Of a stretch of DNA of 5,816 bases, positions 1-5,816 are shown one piece after another. How positions within the stretch are numbered: position 1 is the stretch's first letter; every line of letters starts with the position of its first letter. The notes under the pieces were generated by a model, which did no database searches, had not been told where the DNA came from, and worked only from the letters and a program-made list of their open reading frames with translations. The stretch comes from Caulobacter sp. (GTDB lineage: Bacteria; Pseudomonadota; Alphaproteobacteria; Caulobacterales; Caulobacteraceae): contig JACMOF010000167.1 in NCBI GenBank assembly GCA_014378155.1, forward strand, positions 1 through 5,816, given 5' to 3'. The position numbers were made by a program, and so were the translations under genes.

Positions 1-1
1 C

Positions 2-1531
<1,530 letters not shown>

Positions 1532-1544
1532 TCCTCCTGAGGAG

Positions 1545-1583
1545 CGCTCCCGCCCGCCGGCCCCTGGCCGAACGGCGGGAGCG
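1545..1583 (+). terminator. Strong GC hairpin after czcA, probable terminator
   Basis: A perfect 10-bp inverted repeat (CGCTCCCGCC at 1545-1554, GGCGGGAGCG at 1574-1583) encloses a second perfect 5-bp stem (CGGCC 1558-1562, GGCCG 1566-1570) with a 3-nt loop. It begins 13 nt after the czcA stop. Only a weakly T-containing stretch (TCTCCATCTT) follows, so classical Rho-independent termination is plausible but not proven. It could also be an mRNA 3'-end stabiliser allowing partial read-through into the methyltransferase gene. Confidence 0.5.
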
Positions 1584-1634
1584 TCTCCATCTTCGGCAGT
1601 AGGGATCAGCCCGACGACGCCTCAAGGATACAGG

Positions 1635-2252
1635 ATGCCGGACCGCGCCGAGCACTGGGAAACCCTCTACGTCACCAAGCACGCCGACACCGTCAGCTGG
1701 TATCAACCCGCGCCCGCGCCTTCGCTGGACGCCCAGGCGCGGATCACGCCCGCCAAATCCACAGGATTGATCGATGTCGGCGGTGGCGCCTCCAACCTCG
1801 TCGACGCCCTGCTCGAACGCGGCTGGCGTGACCTGGCCGTGCTCGACATCGCCCAACCGGCCCTGGACGTGGCGCGAGCCCGACTTGGGGAAAGGGCTGA
1901 CGATGTCCAGTGGATCGCTACGGACATCACGACCTGGCGGCCAGGGCGCCGCTACGCGATCTGGCATGACCGGGCGGTGTTCCATTTCTTGACGTAAGCC
2001 GCAGACCGGGCCGGTTACCGCGCAGCGCTGGAACAGGGCCTGGCGCCCGGCGGCGCGCTGTTGATGGCCACCTTCGCCCTGGGCGGCCCCGAACGCTGCA
2101 GCGGCCTGTCGATCGTCCAATACGGCCCCGAAAGCCTGGCGGGCGAACTGGGCGGGGCCCCCAGCCTGCAAGACAGCTGGCGCGAGGACCACGTCACGCC
2201 GGGCGGTGGAGTGCAGGCCTTCAACTGGTGCCTGTTTCGCAAGACGGGCTGA
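1635..2252 (+). pseudogene. Class I SAM-dependent methyltransferase interrupted by an in-frame TAA at 1995-1997
   Basis: The ATG at 1635 is preceded by AAGGA (1624-1628) at good spacing. Codons 1-120 carry the Rossmann methyltransferase motifs: LIDVGGGASN (residues 45-54, SAM glycine loop), the acidic end of strand 2 in AVLDIAQ (68-74), QWIATDI (92-98) and IWHDRAVFHFL (109-119). TAA then occurs at codon 121. The same frame continues without any indel for 84 more sense codons (1998-2249) to a TGA at 2250-2252, encoding the expected distal part (APGGALLMATFALGG, then HVTPGGGVQAFNWCLFRK). The whole is 205 codons, a normal size for a small methyltransferase. A truncated 120-residue product would lack the last strands of the fold and is unlikely to be active. 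The likely cause is a single GAA or CAA to TAA change, though a sequencing error or read-through is possible. The substrate is unknown. The metal-resistance setting would suit a thiol-, tellurite- or metalloid-type methyltransferase, but that is inference. Confidence 0.5.
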
Positions 2253-2291
2253 ACGTCCGGCCTATCGACACGCCATGAAAGCCACTGGACT

Positions 2292-2313
2292 CCATCCTCT
2301 CCAGGGGGATAGG
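2292..2313 (+). promoter_or_regulatory. Candidate operator of the CsoR-family repressor, overlapping its ribosome binding site
   Basis: An imperfect dyad runs ATCC...GGAT around a G5 tract (2294-2310), flanked by CC and AGG. On the minus strand it reads TATCCCCCTGGAGAGGAT. CsoR/RcnR-family operators are typically A/T-edged inverted repeats around a run of G or C, so position and composition fit autoregulation. The G-rich part lies about 11-18 nt before the ATG at 2322 and may also be the Shine-Dalgarno element, so repressor binding would lie just downstream of a promoter. The symmetry is imperfect and no second copy was seen in the window. Confidence 0.5.
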
Positions 2314-2321
2314 TTCGGGAC

Positions 2322-2633
2322 ATGGCCCACGTCGTCCACGAAACCCACCCCGAGATCGTCAACCGCCTGAAGCGGGCCGAGGGTCACCTGCGCAAGACCA
2401 TCGCGATGATCGAGGCCGGCCGCACATGCCTGGACCTGGCCCAGCAGTTGCACGCCATCGAGAAGGCGGTCGCGGCGGCCAAGAAGACCCTGATCCACGA
2501 CCACATCGATCACTGCCTGGCCCACGCGGCCGAGGACGATCCCAAGGGCGCGGCCAAGGCGATCGACGAACTCAAGACCATCACCAAGTACCTCATCAGA
2601 ACATGGACGCCACGCGCCGATTGCCAGGGCTAG
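2322..2633 (+). CDS. Metal-sensing transcriptional repressor, CsoR/RcnR (DUF156) family
   Basis: A 103-residue all-helical protein with typical family length and landmarks: RLKRAEGHLRKTIAMIE (15-31), a helix-starting Cys36 in RTCLDLAQQLHAIEKAV, and LIHDHIDHCL (57-66). Family members are cytosolic tetramers that bind operator DNA when metal-free and release it on binding metal. Using the family's W-X-Y-Z scheme, the likely ligands are His3, Cys36, His61 and Cys65. Cys36/His61/Cys65 equals the Cu(I) set of Mycobacterium CsoR, while the added N-terminal His makes H-C-H-C, the pattern of the nickel sensor InrS. Tyr35 of Mycobacterium CsoR is Thr35 here. Three N-terminal histidines (3, 6, 9) could contribute. 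The metal is therefore uncertain (Ni, Co, Zn or Cu). A target among the flanking efflux genes is plausible, and autoregulation is suggested by the candidate operator upstream. Its TAG stop overlaps the stop of the convergent MOSC gene. Confidence 0.5.
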   Translation: MAHVVHETHPEIVNRLKRAEGHLRKTIAMIEAGRTCLDLAQQLHAIEKAVAAAKKTLIHDHIDHCLAHAAEDDPKGAAKAIDELKTITKYLIRTWTPRADCQG

Positions 2634-3406
2634 ACTAGCCCCACCCCATCCCCCTCGCGCACCGTCCCGCCCTCTTCCACCTTCATATAGATTCCGCAGA
2701 ACATGTGGCCGTAATGGTCGAACAGCGCCTTGACCATTTCGATGTCGCGTTGCGCGGTGACCGGATCGACATGGATGGCCGCGCAGCGGACGATGGGCTT
2801 CAGCACCTGGGCCCGCGCCGCCCCGACCCGCAGGGCGTGGCCGGTCCAGTCGTTCTCGATCCAGGCCGGCCAGCCCTCGACATAGAGGTTGGCGCGGAAC
2901 CGCAGCGGATCGACGGGGCGGGCCAGCTTGGCCGCAAGGTCGCGGACGCTGGCGAGATTGACGATGGACACATAGCCCGACCGGCTGTCCATGAACCGGT
3001 AGTCGCCTGGCCCCTCCACCACTCGCAGCGGACCCCTGATCGCGTCGCCCAACAAAGCCTCGAGCCACGCCTCGAAGCCGCGCCGCCCCGGCTCGCCCCG
3101 CAGGTCGCCGGCGAAGTCCGGCTGGCCCTGGGCGCTGGCGGTCAGCAGGCCGGTGGCGTCGTCATAGGCCGTGCGAGCCTTGGCGACGGCGGGGATCTTG
3201 GCCAGCACCGTGAACTTCATCTTCGAGATATGGGCCGGCACGTCGGGGTCAAAGCCGCTGGGCCCGTCCTCCACCGCATAGAGCCGGTCGCACGGAAAGC
3301 ATTCGCCGGCCACCAGCTGCGCCGCCGCCAGCCGTTCGGGCGTGAACCCCTTCACGGGGTGGCGGTAGAGGCTGACGATACTCGCCTGCGGTGTTGGCGC
3401 TTGCAT
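2630..3406 (-). CDS. MOSC domain-containing protein with N-terminal MOSC_N barrel
   Basis: A 258-residue protein of the mARC/YcbX-like group, which binds the molybdenum cofactor or handles sulfur and is linked to reduction of N-hydroxylated compounds. The MOSC_N beta-barrel domain begins at SLYRHPVKGFTPERL (residues 12-26) and contains GECFPCDRLYAVE (34-46). The MOSC domain follows, with DPLRFRANLYVEG (166-178), the conserved RC at 207-208 (Cys208 being the expected cofactor-ligating cysteine), DPVTAQRD (214-221) and a closing GGTVREGDGV. There is no C-terminal ferredoxin domain as in YcbX, so an external electron donor would be needed. The ATG at 3404-3406 was chosen because homology starts ten residues later; an in-frame start 37 codons upstream would run over the divergent promoter region and the start of the neighbouring gene. 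No clear Shine-Dalgarno is visible. The role in this organism is unknown. Confidence 0.5.
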   Translation of the reverse strand: MQAPTPQASIVSLYRHPVKGFTPERLAAAQLVAGECFPCDRLYAVEDGPSGFDPDVPAHISKMKFTVLAKIPAVAKARTAYDDATGLLTASAQGQPDFAGDLRGEPGRRGFEAWLEALLGDAIRGPLRVVEGPGDYRFMDSRSGYVSIVNLASVRDLAAKLARPVDPLRFRANLYVEGWPAWIENDWTGHALRVGAARAQVLKPIVRCAAIHVDPVTAQRDIEMVKALFDHYGHMFCGIYMKVEEGGTVREGDGVGLV

Positions 3407-3432
3407 GGCCGGCAAGGTCGATGACGACTCAG

Positions 3433-3462
3433 GGCTTGGCAAGCCGCGAAACAGGGTAAGAC
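3433..3462 (+). promoter_or_regulatory. Candidate sigma-73 promoter and dyad in the MOSC/YihY divergent region
   Basis: TTGGCA (3436-3441) followed after 13 nt by GGTAAGAC (3455-3462) matches the Caulobacter housekeeping pattern (TTGaCg, 10-14 nt, GCTANAWC) at 4 of 6 and 6 of 8 positions counting N. It would start transcription near 3468, giving a leader of about 46 nt to the ATG at 3516. The -35 lies inside a dyad, GGCTTG-G-CAAGCC (3433-3445), which could be a small operator. I saw no convincing promoter on the opposite strand for the MOSC gene. Confidence 0.5.
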
Positions 3463-3515
3463 TGGCGCAGGAACGGAGCGGCGCCCGGCGAGTTCCTCCC
3501 CCGGAGGGCCACACC

Positions 3516-4778
3516 ATGACAGATAAAGCGCCGCGACGCCCCCTCCGGTCGTGGATCGCCTCGCGCCCCTATCACCTGGCCCCGTGGATCGCCCTGCTGG
3601 CCCTGGCGCCCTTCGCCCTGCCCCGCCGCGCGCCCGGCCCCACGGGCGCCGCCGACCGCCTCCCCAGCGAAACGCCCATCGAGAACCCGCCCGGCCTGTC
3701 CGAGGACCGGGCCATGCCGGCGCACGACTTCGACCAGGTCGAACCCCTGCGCGGCCGCGCCGCCCACCATCCCCACCACATCCCGATGCTGGGCTGGCGC
3801 GACATCCTGTGGCGCACCTTCCGCGAGATCGAGGCCGACCGCCTGCCGGCCGTGGCCGGGGGCGTCACCTTCTACACCCTGCTGGCCCTGTTCCCGGCCA
3901 TCGGCGCCTTCGTGTCGCTATACGGCCTGTTCGCCGACGTCGGGGCGGTCGAGAAGCAGTTGCGGGAGATGTCCAGCGTCTTCCCCGCCAGCGTCGTCAA
4001 CATCGTCGGCGAGCAGATGCTGCGCCTGGCCAGCCAGGAACAGACCAAGCTGGGCGTCGCCTTCGTGGTCAGCCTGCTGCTGTCGGTGTGGAGCGCCAAC
4101 GCCAGCATGAAGGCGCTCTTCGACGGGCTGAACGTCGCCTATGACGAGGACGACAAGCGCAATTTCGTCACCAAGACCGCGTGGACCTACGCCTTCACCT
4201 TCTGCGCCCTGCTCTATGCGGGGGTGCTGGCCGGGGTGCTGATCGGCGCGCCGATCGTGCTGGAGCATGTGGGTCTGAGCAGCGCGGCGGTGATCTGGAT
4301 CCCCCTGCGCTGGCTGATCGTGCTGGTGGTGACGACCGGCGCCTTCGCCATGCTCTACCGCTTCGCGCCCTGCCGCGCCCGTCCCCGCTGGCGCTGGGTG
4401 ATCTGGGGATCGGTGTTCGGCGCCGCAGCCTGGCTGATCGGCTCGCTGGGCTTCTCGCTCTATGTCAACACCGTCGCCCATTATGACGCCACCTACGGCC
4501 CCCTGGGCGCCATCATCGCCTTCATGGTCTGGATGTGGTTCTCGATCATGACCGTGCTGGTCGGCGCCGAGCTGAACGCCGAGATCGAGCACCAGACCGC
4601 CATCGACTCCACCACCGGCCCCGAAAAGCCGATGGGCGAGCGCGGCGCCGCCATGGCCGACACCGTCGGCCTGGCCTTCCATCCCTGGGAATTCCTGCAG
4701 CGCGAGGCCGGCGTCGTCAAACGCGCCTCGGGCCGCTATTGGGACCAGGCCCGGGGTCGCAAGCCGCCGCCGGCCTGA
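3516..4778 (+). CDS. YihY/BrkB family inner-membrane protein (formerly called ribonuclease BN) with N-terminal extension
   Basis: A 420-residue polytopic membrane protein; family members usually have about 290-330 residues and six membrane segments. The family core starts near residue 94 with GWRDILWRTFREIEADRLPA and AGGVTFYTLLALFPAIG (114-130), then membrane segments near 178-192, 223-246, 257-281, 295-318 and 329-351, with the family-typical TYGPLGAII (326-334) and GAELNAEIE (350-358). The biochemical function of the family is unsettled; the RNase BN label was an error. Residues 1-93 are unusual: a basic start, an extra hydrophobic segment at 19-36, a Pro- and acid-containing linker and a His cluster (84-88). 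ATG 3516 is supported by GGAGG at 3503-3507, eight nt upstream, and by high GC at third positions from the first codons on. A second ATG at 3714 with GAGGA seven nt upstream would give a 354-residue form closer to usual size. It is divergent from the MOSC gene. Confidence 0.5.
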   Translation: MTDKAPRRPLRSWIASRPYHLAPWIALLALAPFALPRRAPGPTGAADRLPSETPIENPPGLSEDRAMPAHDFDQVEPLRGRAAHHPHHIPMLGWRDILWRTFREIEADRLPAVAGGVTFYTLLALFPAIGAFVSLYGLFADVGAVEKQLREMSSVFPASVVNIVGEQMLRLASQEQTKLGVAFVVSLLLSVWSANASMKALFDGLNVAYDEDDKRNFVTKTAWTYAFTFCALLYAGVLAGVLIGAPIVLEHVGLSSAAVIWIPLRWLIVLVVTTGAFAMLYRFAPCRARPRWRWVIWGSVFGAAAWLIGSLGFSLYVNTVAHYDATYGPLGAIIAFMVWMWFSIMTVLVGAELNAEIEHQTAIDSTTGPEKPMGERGAAMADTVGLAFHPWEFLQREAGVVKRASGRYWDQARGRKPPPA

Positions 4779-4792
4779 CAAAAATCCTCTGG

Positions 4793-4810
4793 TCCCGGCG
4801 GATGCCGGGA
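4793..4810. terminator. Small perfect hairpin after the YihY-family gene
   Basis: TCCCGGC (4793-4799) and GCCGGGA (4804-4810) form a 7-bp perfect stem with a GGAT loop, 14 nt after the stop codon. No T-run follows on the plus strand. An A-run (4780-4784) lies before it, which would be a T-run on the minus strand. It may be a weak terminator or a dispersed intergenic hairpin. Confidence 0.5.
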
Positions 4811-4829
4811 TGAGCGGAGAAAAGGTGGC

Positions 4830-4865
4830 TTAAGCAGAAGGCCACGACCCGCTAAACCTCCACCC
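4830..4865 (+). promoter_or_regulatory. Candidate promoter for a leaderless GNAT transcript
   Basis: GCTAAACC (4851-4858) matches the Caulobacter -10 pattern GCTANAWC at 7 of 8 positions. The -35 region is weak (TTAAGC, 4830-4835, 15-nt gap). The -10 ends only seven nt before the ATG at 4866, so the expected transcription start falls on or right beside the start codon. No Shine-Dalgarno is present, the bases before the ATG being CCTCCACCC, which fits a leaderless mRNA. Confidence 0.5.
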
Positions 4866-5396
4866 ATGATCTTCGCCCCCGCCGCCGAGCCCGACTTCCC
4901 CGCCCTCGTGGCACTGGTCAACAACGCCTATCGCGGCCAAGGCGCGCAAGCCGGCTGGACCACCGAGGCCGGCTATATCGACGGCCAGCGCATCGACCTG
5001 GACAGCCTCTGCCAGGACCTGGCCGACGCTCCGGGCGCCACACTGCTGACCCTACGCGACGCGGCGGACGGCCCCCTGCTGGGCTGTGTCTGGCTGCAGC
5101 CGGACGGCGACAGTCCGGGCGAGGACGTCTGGTACCTGGGCATGCTGACCATCCGCCCCGACCTCCAGGACCGCAAGCTCGGCGCCGCCCTGCTGGCCCA
5201 GGCCGAAGCCCACGCCGCCCGCCTGGGCGCCAAGCGCGTCCGCATGACGGTGGTCCACCTGCGCGACACCCTGATCGCCTGGTATCAGCGCCGCGGCTAC
5301 GCCCTGACCGGCGAACGCGAGCCGTTCCCGGTGGGAGAACGGTTCGGGACGCCGCGGCAGGCGCTGGAGTTCGTGGTGCTGGAGAAGCGGGTTTAG
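4866..5396 (+). CDS. GNAT family N-acetyltransferase
   Basis: A 176-residue single-domain protein of normal GNAT length, expected to transfer acetyl from acetyl-CoA to an amine in the cytosol. The fold is visible in order: an N-terminal strand and helix ending LVNNAYRGQ (17-25), a substrate-side segment WTTEAGYIDGQRID (31-44), strand 4 at VWYLGMLTIRPDL (88-100), the acetyl-CoA pyrophosphate loop QDRKLGA (101-107) followed by helix ALLAQAEAHAARLGA, then RMTVVHLRDTLIAWYQRRGY (126-145) with the usual WYxxxGY end, and EREPFP (150-155). In the Q/R-x-x-G-x-G/A loop the first glycine is Lys104, a variation. The substrate cannot be told from sequence. The ATG at 4866 lacks a Shine-Dalgarno but sits directly after a promoter-like element; no earlier in-frame start with a better site was seen. 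It appears to be a single-gene unit with a hairpin after it. Confidence 0.5.
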   Translation: MIFAPAAEPDFPALVALVNNAYRGQGAQAGWTTEAGYIDGQRIDLDSLCQDLADAPGATLLTLRDAADGPLLGCVWLQPDGDSPGEDVWYLGMLTIRPDLQDRKLGAALLAQAEAHAARLGAKRVRMTVVHLRDTLIAWYQRRGYALTGEREPFPVGERFGTPRQALEFVVLEKRV

Positions 5397-5405
5397 CTGA
5401 AGCCC

Positions 5406-5434
5406 CCTTCCTCCTCCGCTCTGGGGAGGCAAGG
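5406..5434. terminator. Hairpin downstream of the GNAT gene, possible intergenic repeat
   Basis: CCTTCCTCC (5406-5414) pairs with GGAGG-C-AAGG (5425-5434) with one bulged base and a 10-nt loop; an alternative register uses CCTCC at 5413-5417. It starts nine nt after the GNAT stop. It may end transcription from the left and, on the other strand, is fused to the end of the broken antitoxin gene. The purine/pyrimidine-rich look resembles dispersed intergenic hairpins of Caulobacter-type genomes, which I cannot confirm here. Confidence 0.5.
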
Positions 5435-5456
5435 CGCGTTTGGTCGACGCCCGCGC

Positions 5457-5588
5457 CCTGGCGCGGGCCACAACCTCGACGGCCTCCGACAGGGCCTGCG
5501 ACCCGAACGATCGCGCGTCGGCAAGATAGGCCTCGATGCCCTCTTCGCTGTCCAGATAGTCGGCCGGGTCGAACGGTAATGTTTCCAC
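5457..5588 (-). pseudogene. 5' remnant of a HigA-like addiction-module antitoxin (HI1420 type)
   Basis: Reading on the minus strand from a GTG at 5586-5588, about 44 codons resemble the N-terminal half of the 'probable addiction module antidote' family: FDPADYLDSEEGIEAYLADA (residues 6-25), then ALSEAVEVVARAR (32-44). In intact members of about 95-100 residues, VARARG is followed by a helix-turn-helix of the type MSxIAxxAGxSRExLY. Here the match stops after Arg44 and the frame runs into unrelated sequence (ASTKRALPPQSGGG) and then antisense to the acetyltransferase gene. The DNA-binding half is therefore missing. The partner RelE/HigB-like toxin normally lies just upstream, but the 157 bases before the GTG show no toxin signature in any minus frame. 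A GGGGA element upstream of the GTG remains. This is best read as a decayed toxin-antitoxin locus; family assignment is from memory of its N-terminal pattern. Confidence 0.5.
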
Positions 5589-5745
5589 GTCAGATTTCCC
5601 CGCATGACGGCCCAGGCCCTGCCGGCGAAGCCACCGTCCGCGTCGGCGAGGCCGCGCCTTGAAACCTTGATGGCGAGCTTGCTCTGGCGTCTGCTGTTGT
5701 TGGTGGCGCGACCGTCGGGCCCGCGGGCGACCTTGAACGGCCCCT
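5589..5745. other. Unassigned stretch between antitoxin remnant and repeat
   Basis: No gene is recognised here. The minus strand has a frame open from the window's right end down to a stop at 5393-5395, with C-rich third positions typical of coding sequence between about 5603 and 5735 (GPDGRATNN, KLAIKVSRRGLADADGG). It has no start codon in this stretch and runs across both neighbours. The plus strand from ATG 5604 is also open to the window end but has no Shine-Dalgarno. It may be a gene fragment left by rearrangement. With the antitoxin remnant and the repeat, bases 5397-5816 contain no intact gene. Confidence 0.5.
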
Positions 5746-5816
5746 CGCTAGAGCATTTTTCGAGCGAAGTGGTTCTGGTTCGCGTGAAGAAAAATGCGTC
5801 AAAACAGAAGATTAGA
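5746..5816 (+). repeat. Dispersed alphaproteobacterial intergenic hairpin repeat (runs off window end)
   Basis: A 9-bp perfect inverted repeat (GCATTTTTC 5753-5761, GAAAAATGC 5789-5797) encloses a 5-bp perfect stem (GCGAA 5764-5768, TTCGC 5779-5783). It is flanked by CTAGAGC on the left and by CAAAACAGAAGATTAGA on the right. I recognise this GAGCATTTTTCGAGCGAAGTGG / TTCGCGTGAAGAAAATGCG layout, given here in parts, as a very common intergenic repeat of alphaproteobacteria. The loop here (GTGGTTCTGG) differs from the form I remember (with GGATACCGG). Copy number must be checked in the genome. Confidence 0.5.

Noticed and set aside
1995..1997. Programmed recoding as selenocysteine or pyrrolysine
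   Set aside because: The codon is TAA; those systems use TGA and TAG.
2705..3424. Plus-strand open frame of 239 codons opposite the MOSC gene
   Set aside because: Antisense shadow; the minus strand carries the conserved MOSC motifs.
3405..3515. Upstream start for the YihY-family gene at 3405
   Set aside because: The segment covers the divergent promoter region and overlaps the MOSC start; ATG 3516 has a good GGAGG site.
3918..4781. Minus-strand open frame of 287 codons opposite the YihY-family gene
   Set aside because: Antisense shadow of a clear membrane-protein gene; the translation is rich in Gly, His, Asp and Gln without domains.
4825..4845. Short inverted repeat GTGGC/GCCAC before the GNAT gene
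   Set aside because: Five base pairs with an 11-nt loop is within chance expectation at this GC content.
5747..5754. GCTAGAGC as a -10 element
   Set aside because: It is the edge of the dispersed repeat, and the only -35-like sequence (TTGAAC, 5733-5738) is too close.

Overview
The window reads as chromosome from a high-GC alphaproteobacterium. Caulobacter or a close relative in the Caulobacterales is the best guess. This rests on the strong G/C bias at codon third positions, -10 elements close to the Caulobacter housekeeping pattern GCTANAWC, and a terminal repeat of a type I remember as widespread between alphaproteobacterial genes. I could run no search, so the genus is an inference.

Left part (1-2633, + strand): a metal-handling group. 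It opens with the C-terminal half of a CzcA-type RND metal-efflux pump, cut by the window edge, followed by a strong hairpin. Next is a class I SAM-dependent methyltransferase gene split by one in-frame TAA with its second half intact in the same frame. Last is a small CsoR/RcnR-family metal-sensing repressor, with a candidate operator overlapping its ribosome binding site. The repressor's apparent ligand set (His3, Cys36, His61, Cys65) and the pump upstream point to metal-responsive efflux. What the repressor controls is not shown by the sequence.

Middle part (2630-4778): a MOSC-domain protein on the minus strand converges on the repressor gene, and the two stop codons share a CTAG. It is divergent from a YihY/BrkB-family inner-membrane protein on the plus strand. 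The 109-bp divergent region holds a plausible sigma-73 promoter and a small dyad. The YihY-family protein has an unusual N-terminal extension with an extra hydrophobic segment and a histidine cluster.

Right part (4779-5816): a short spacer with a hairpin and a likely promoter placed for a leaderless transcript, then a GNAT acetyltransferase. After it lies a decayed region: a hairpin, the first ~44 codons of a HigA-like (HI1420-type) antitoxin on the minus strand with no second half and no visible toxin, an unassigned stretch, and a dispersed hairpin repeat running off the window end.

No tRNA, rRNA, CRISPR array or complete insertion sequence was found. I found no clear undescribed multi-gene system. 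The most notable points are the stop codon in the methyltransferase, the repressor with its candidate operator, the possible leaderless acetyltransferase mRNA and the degraded antitoxin next to a repeat.
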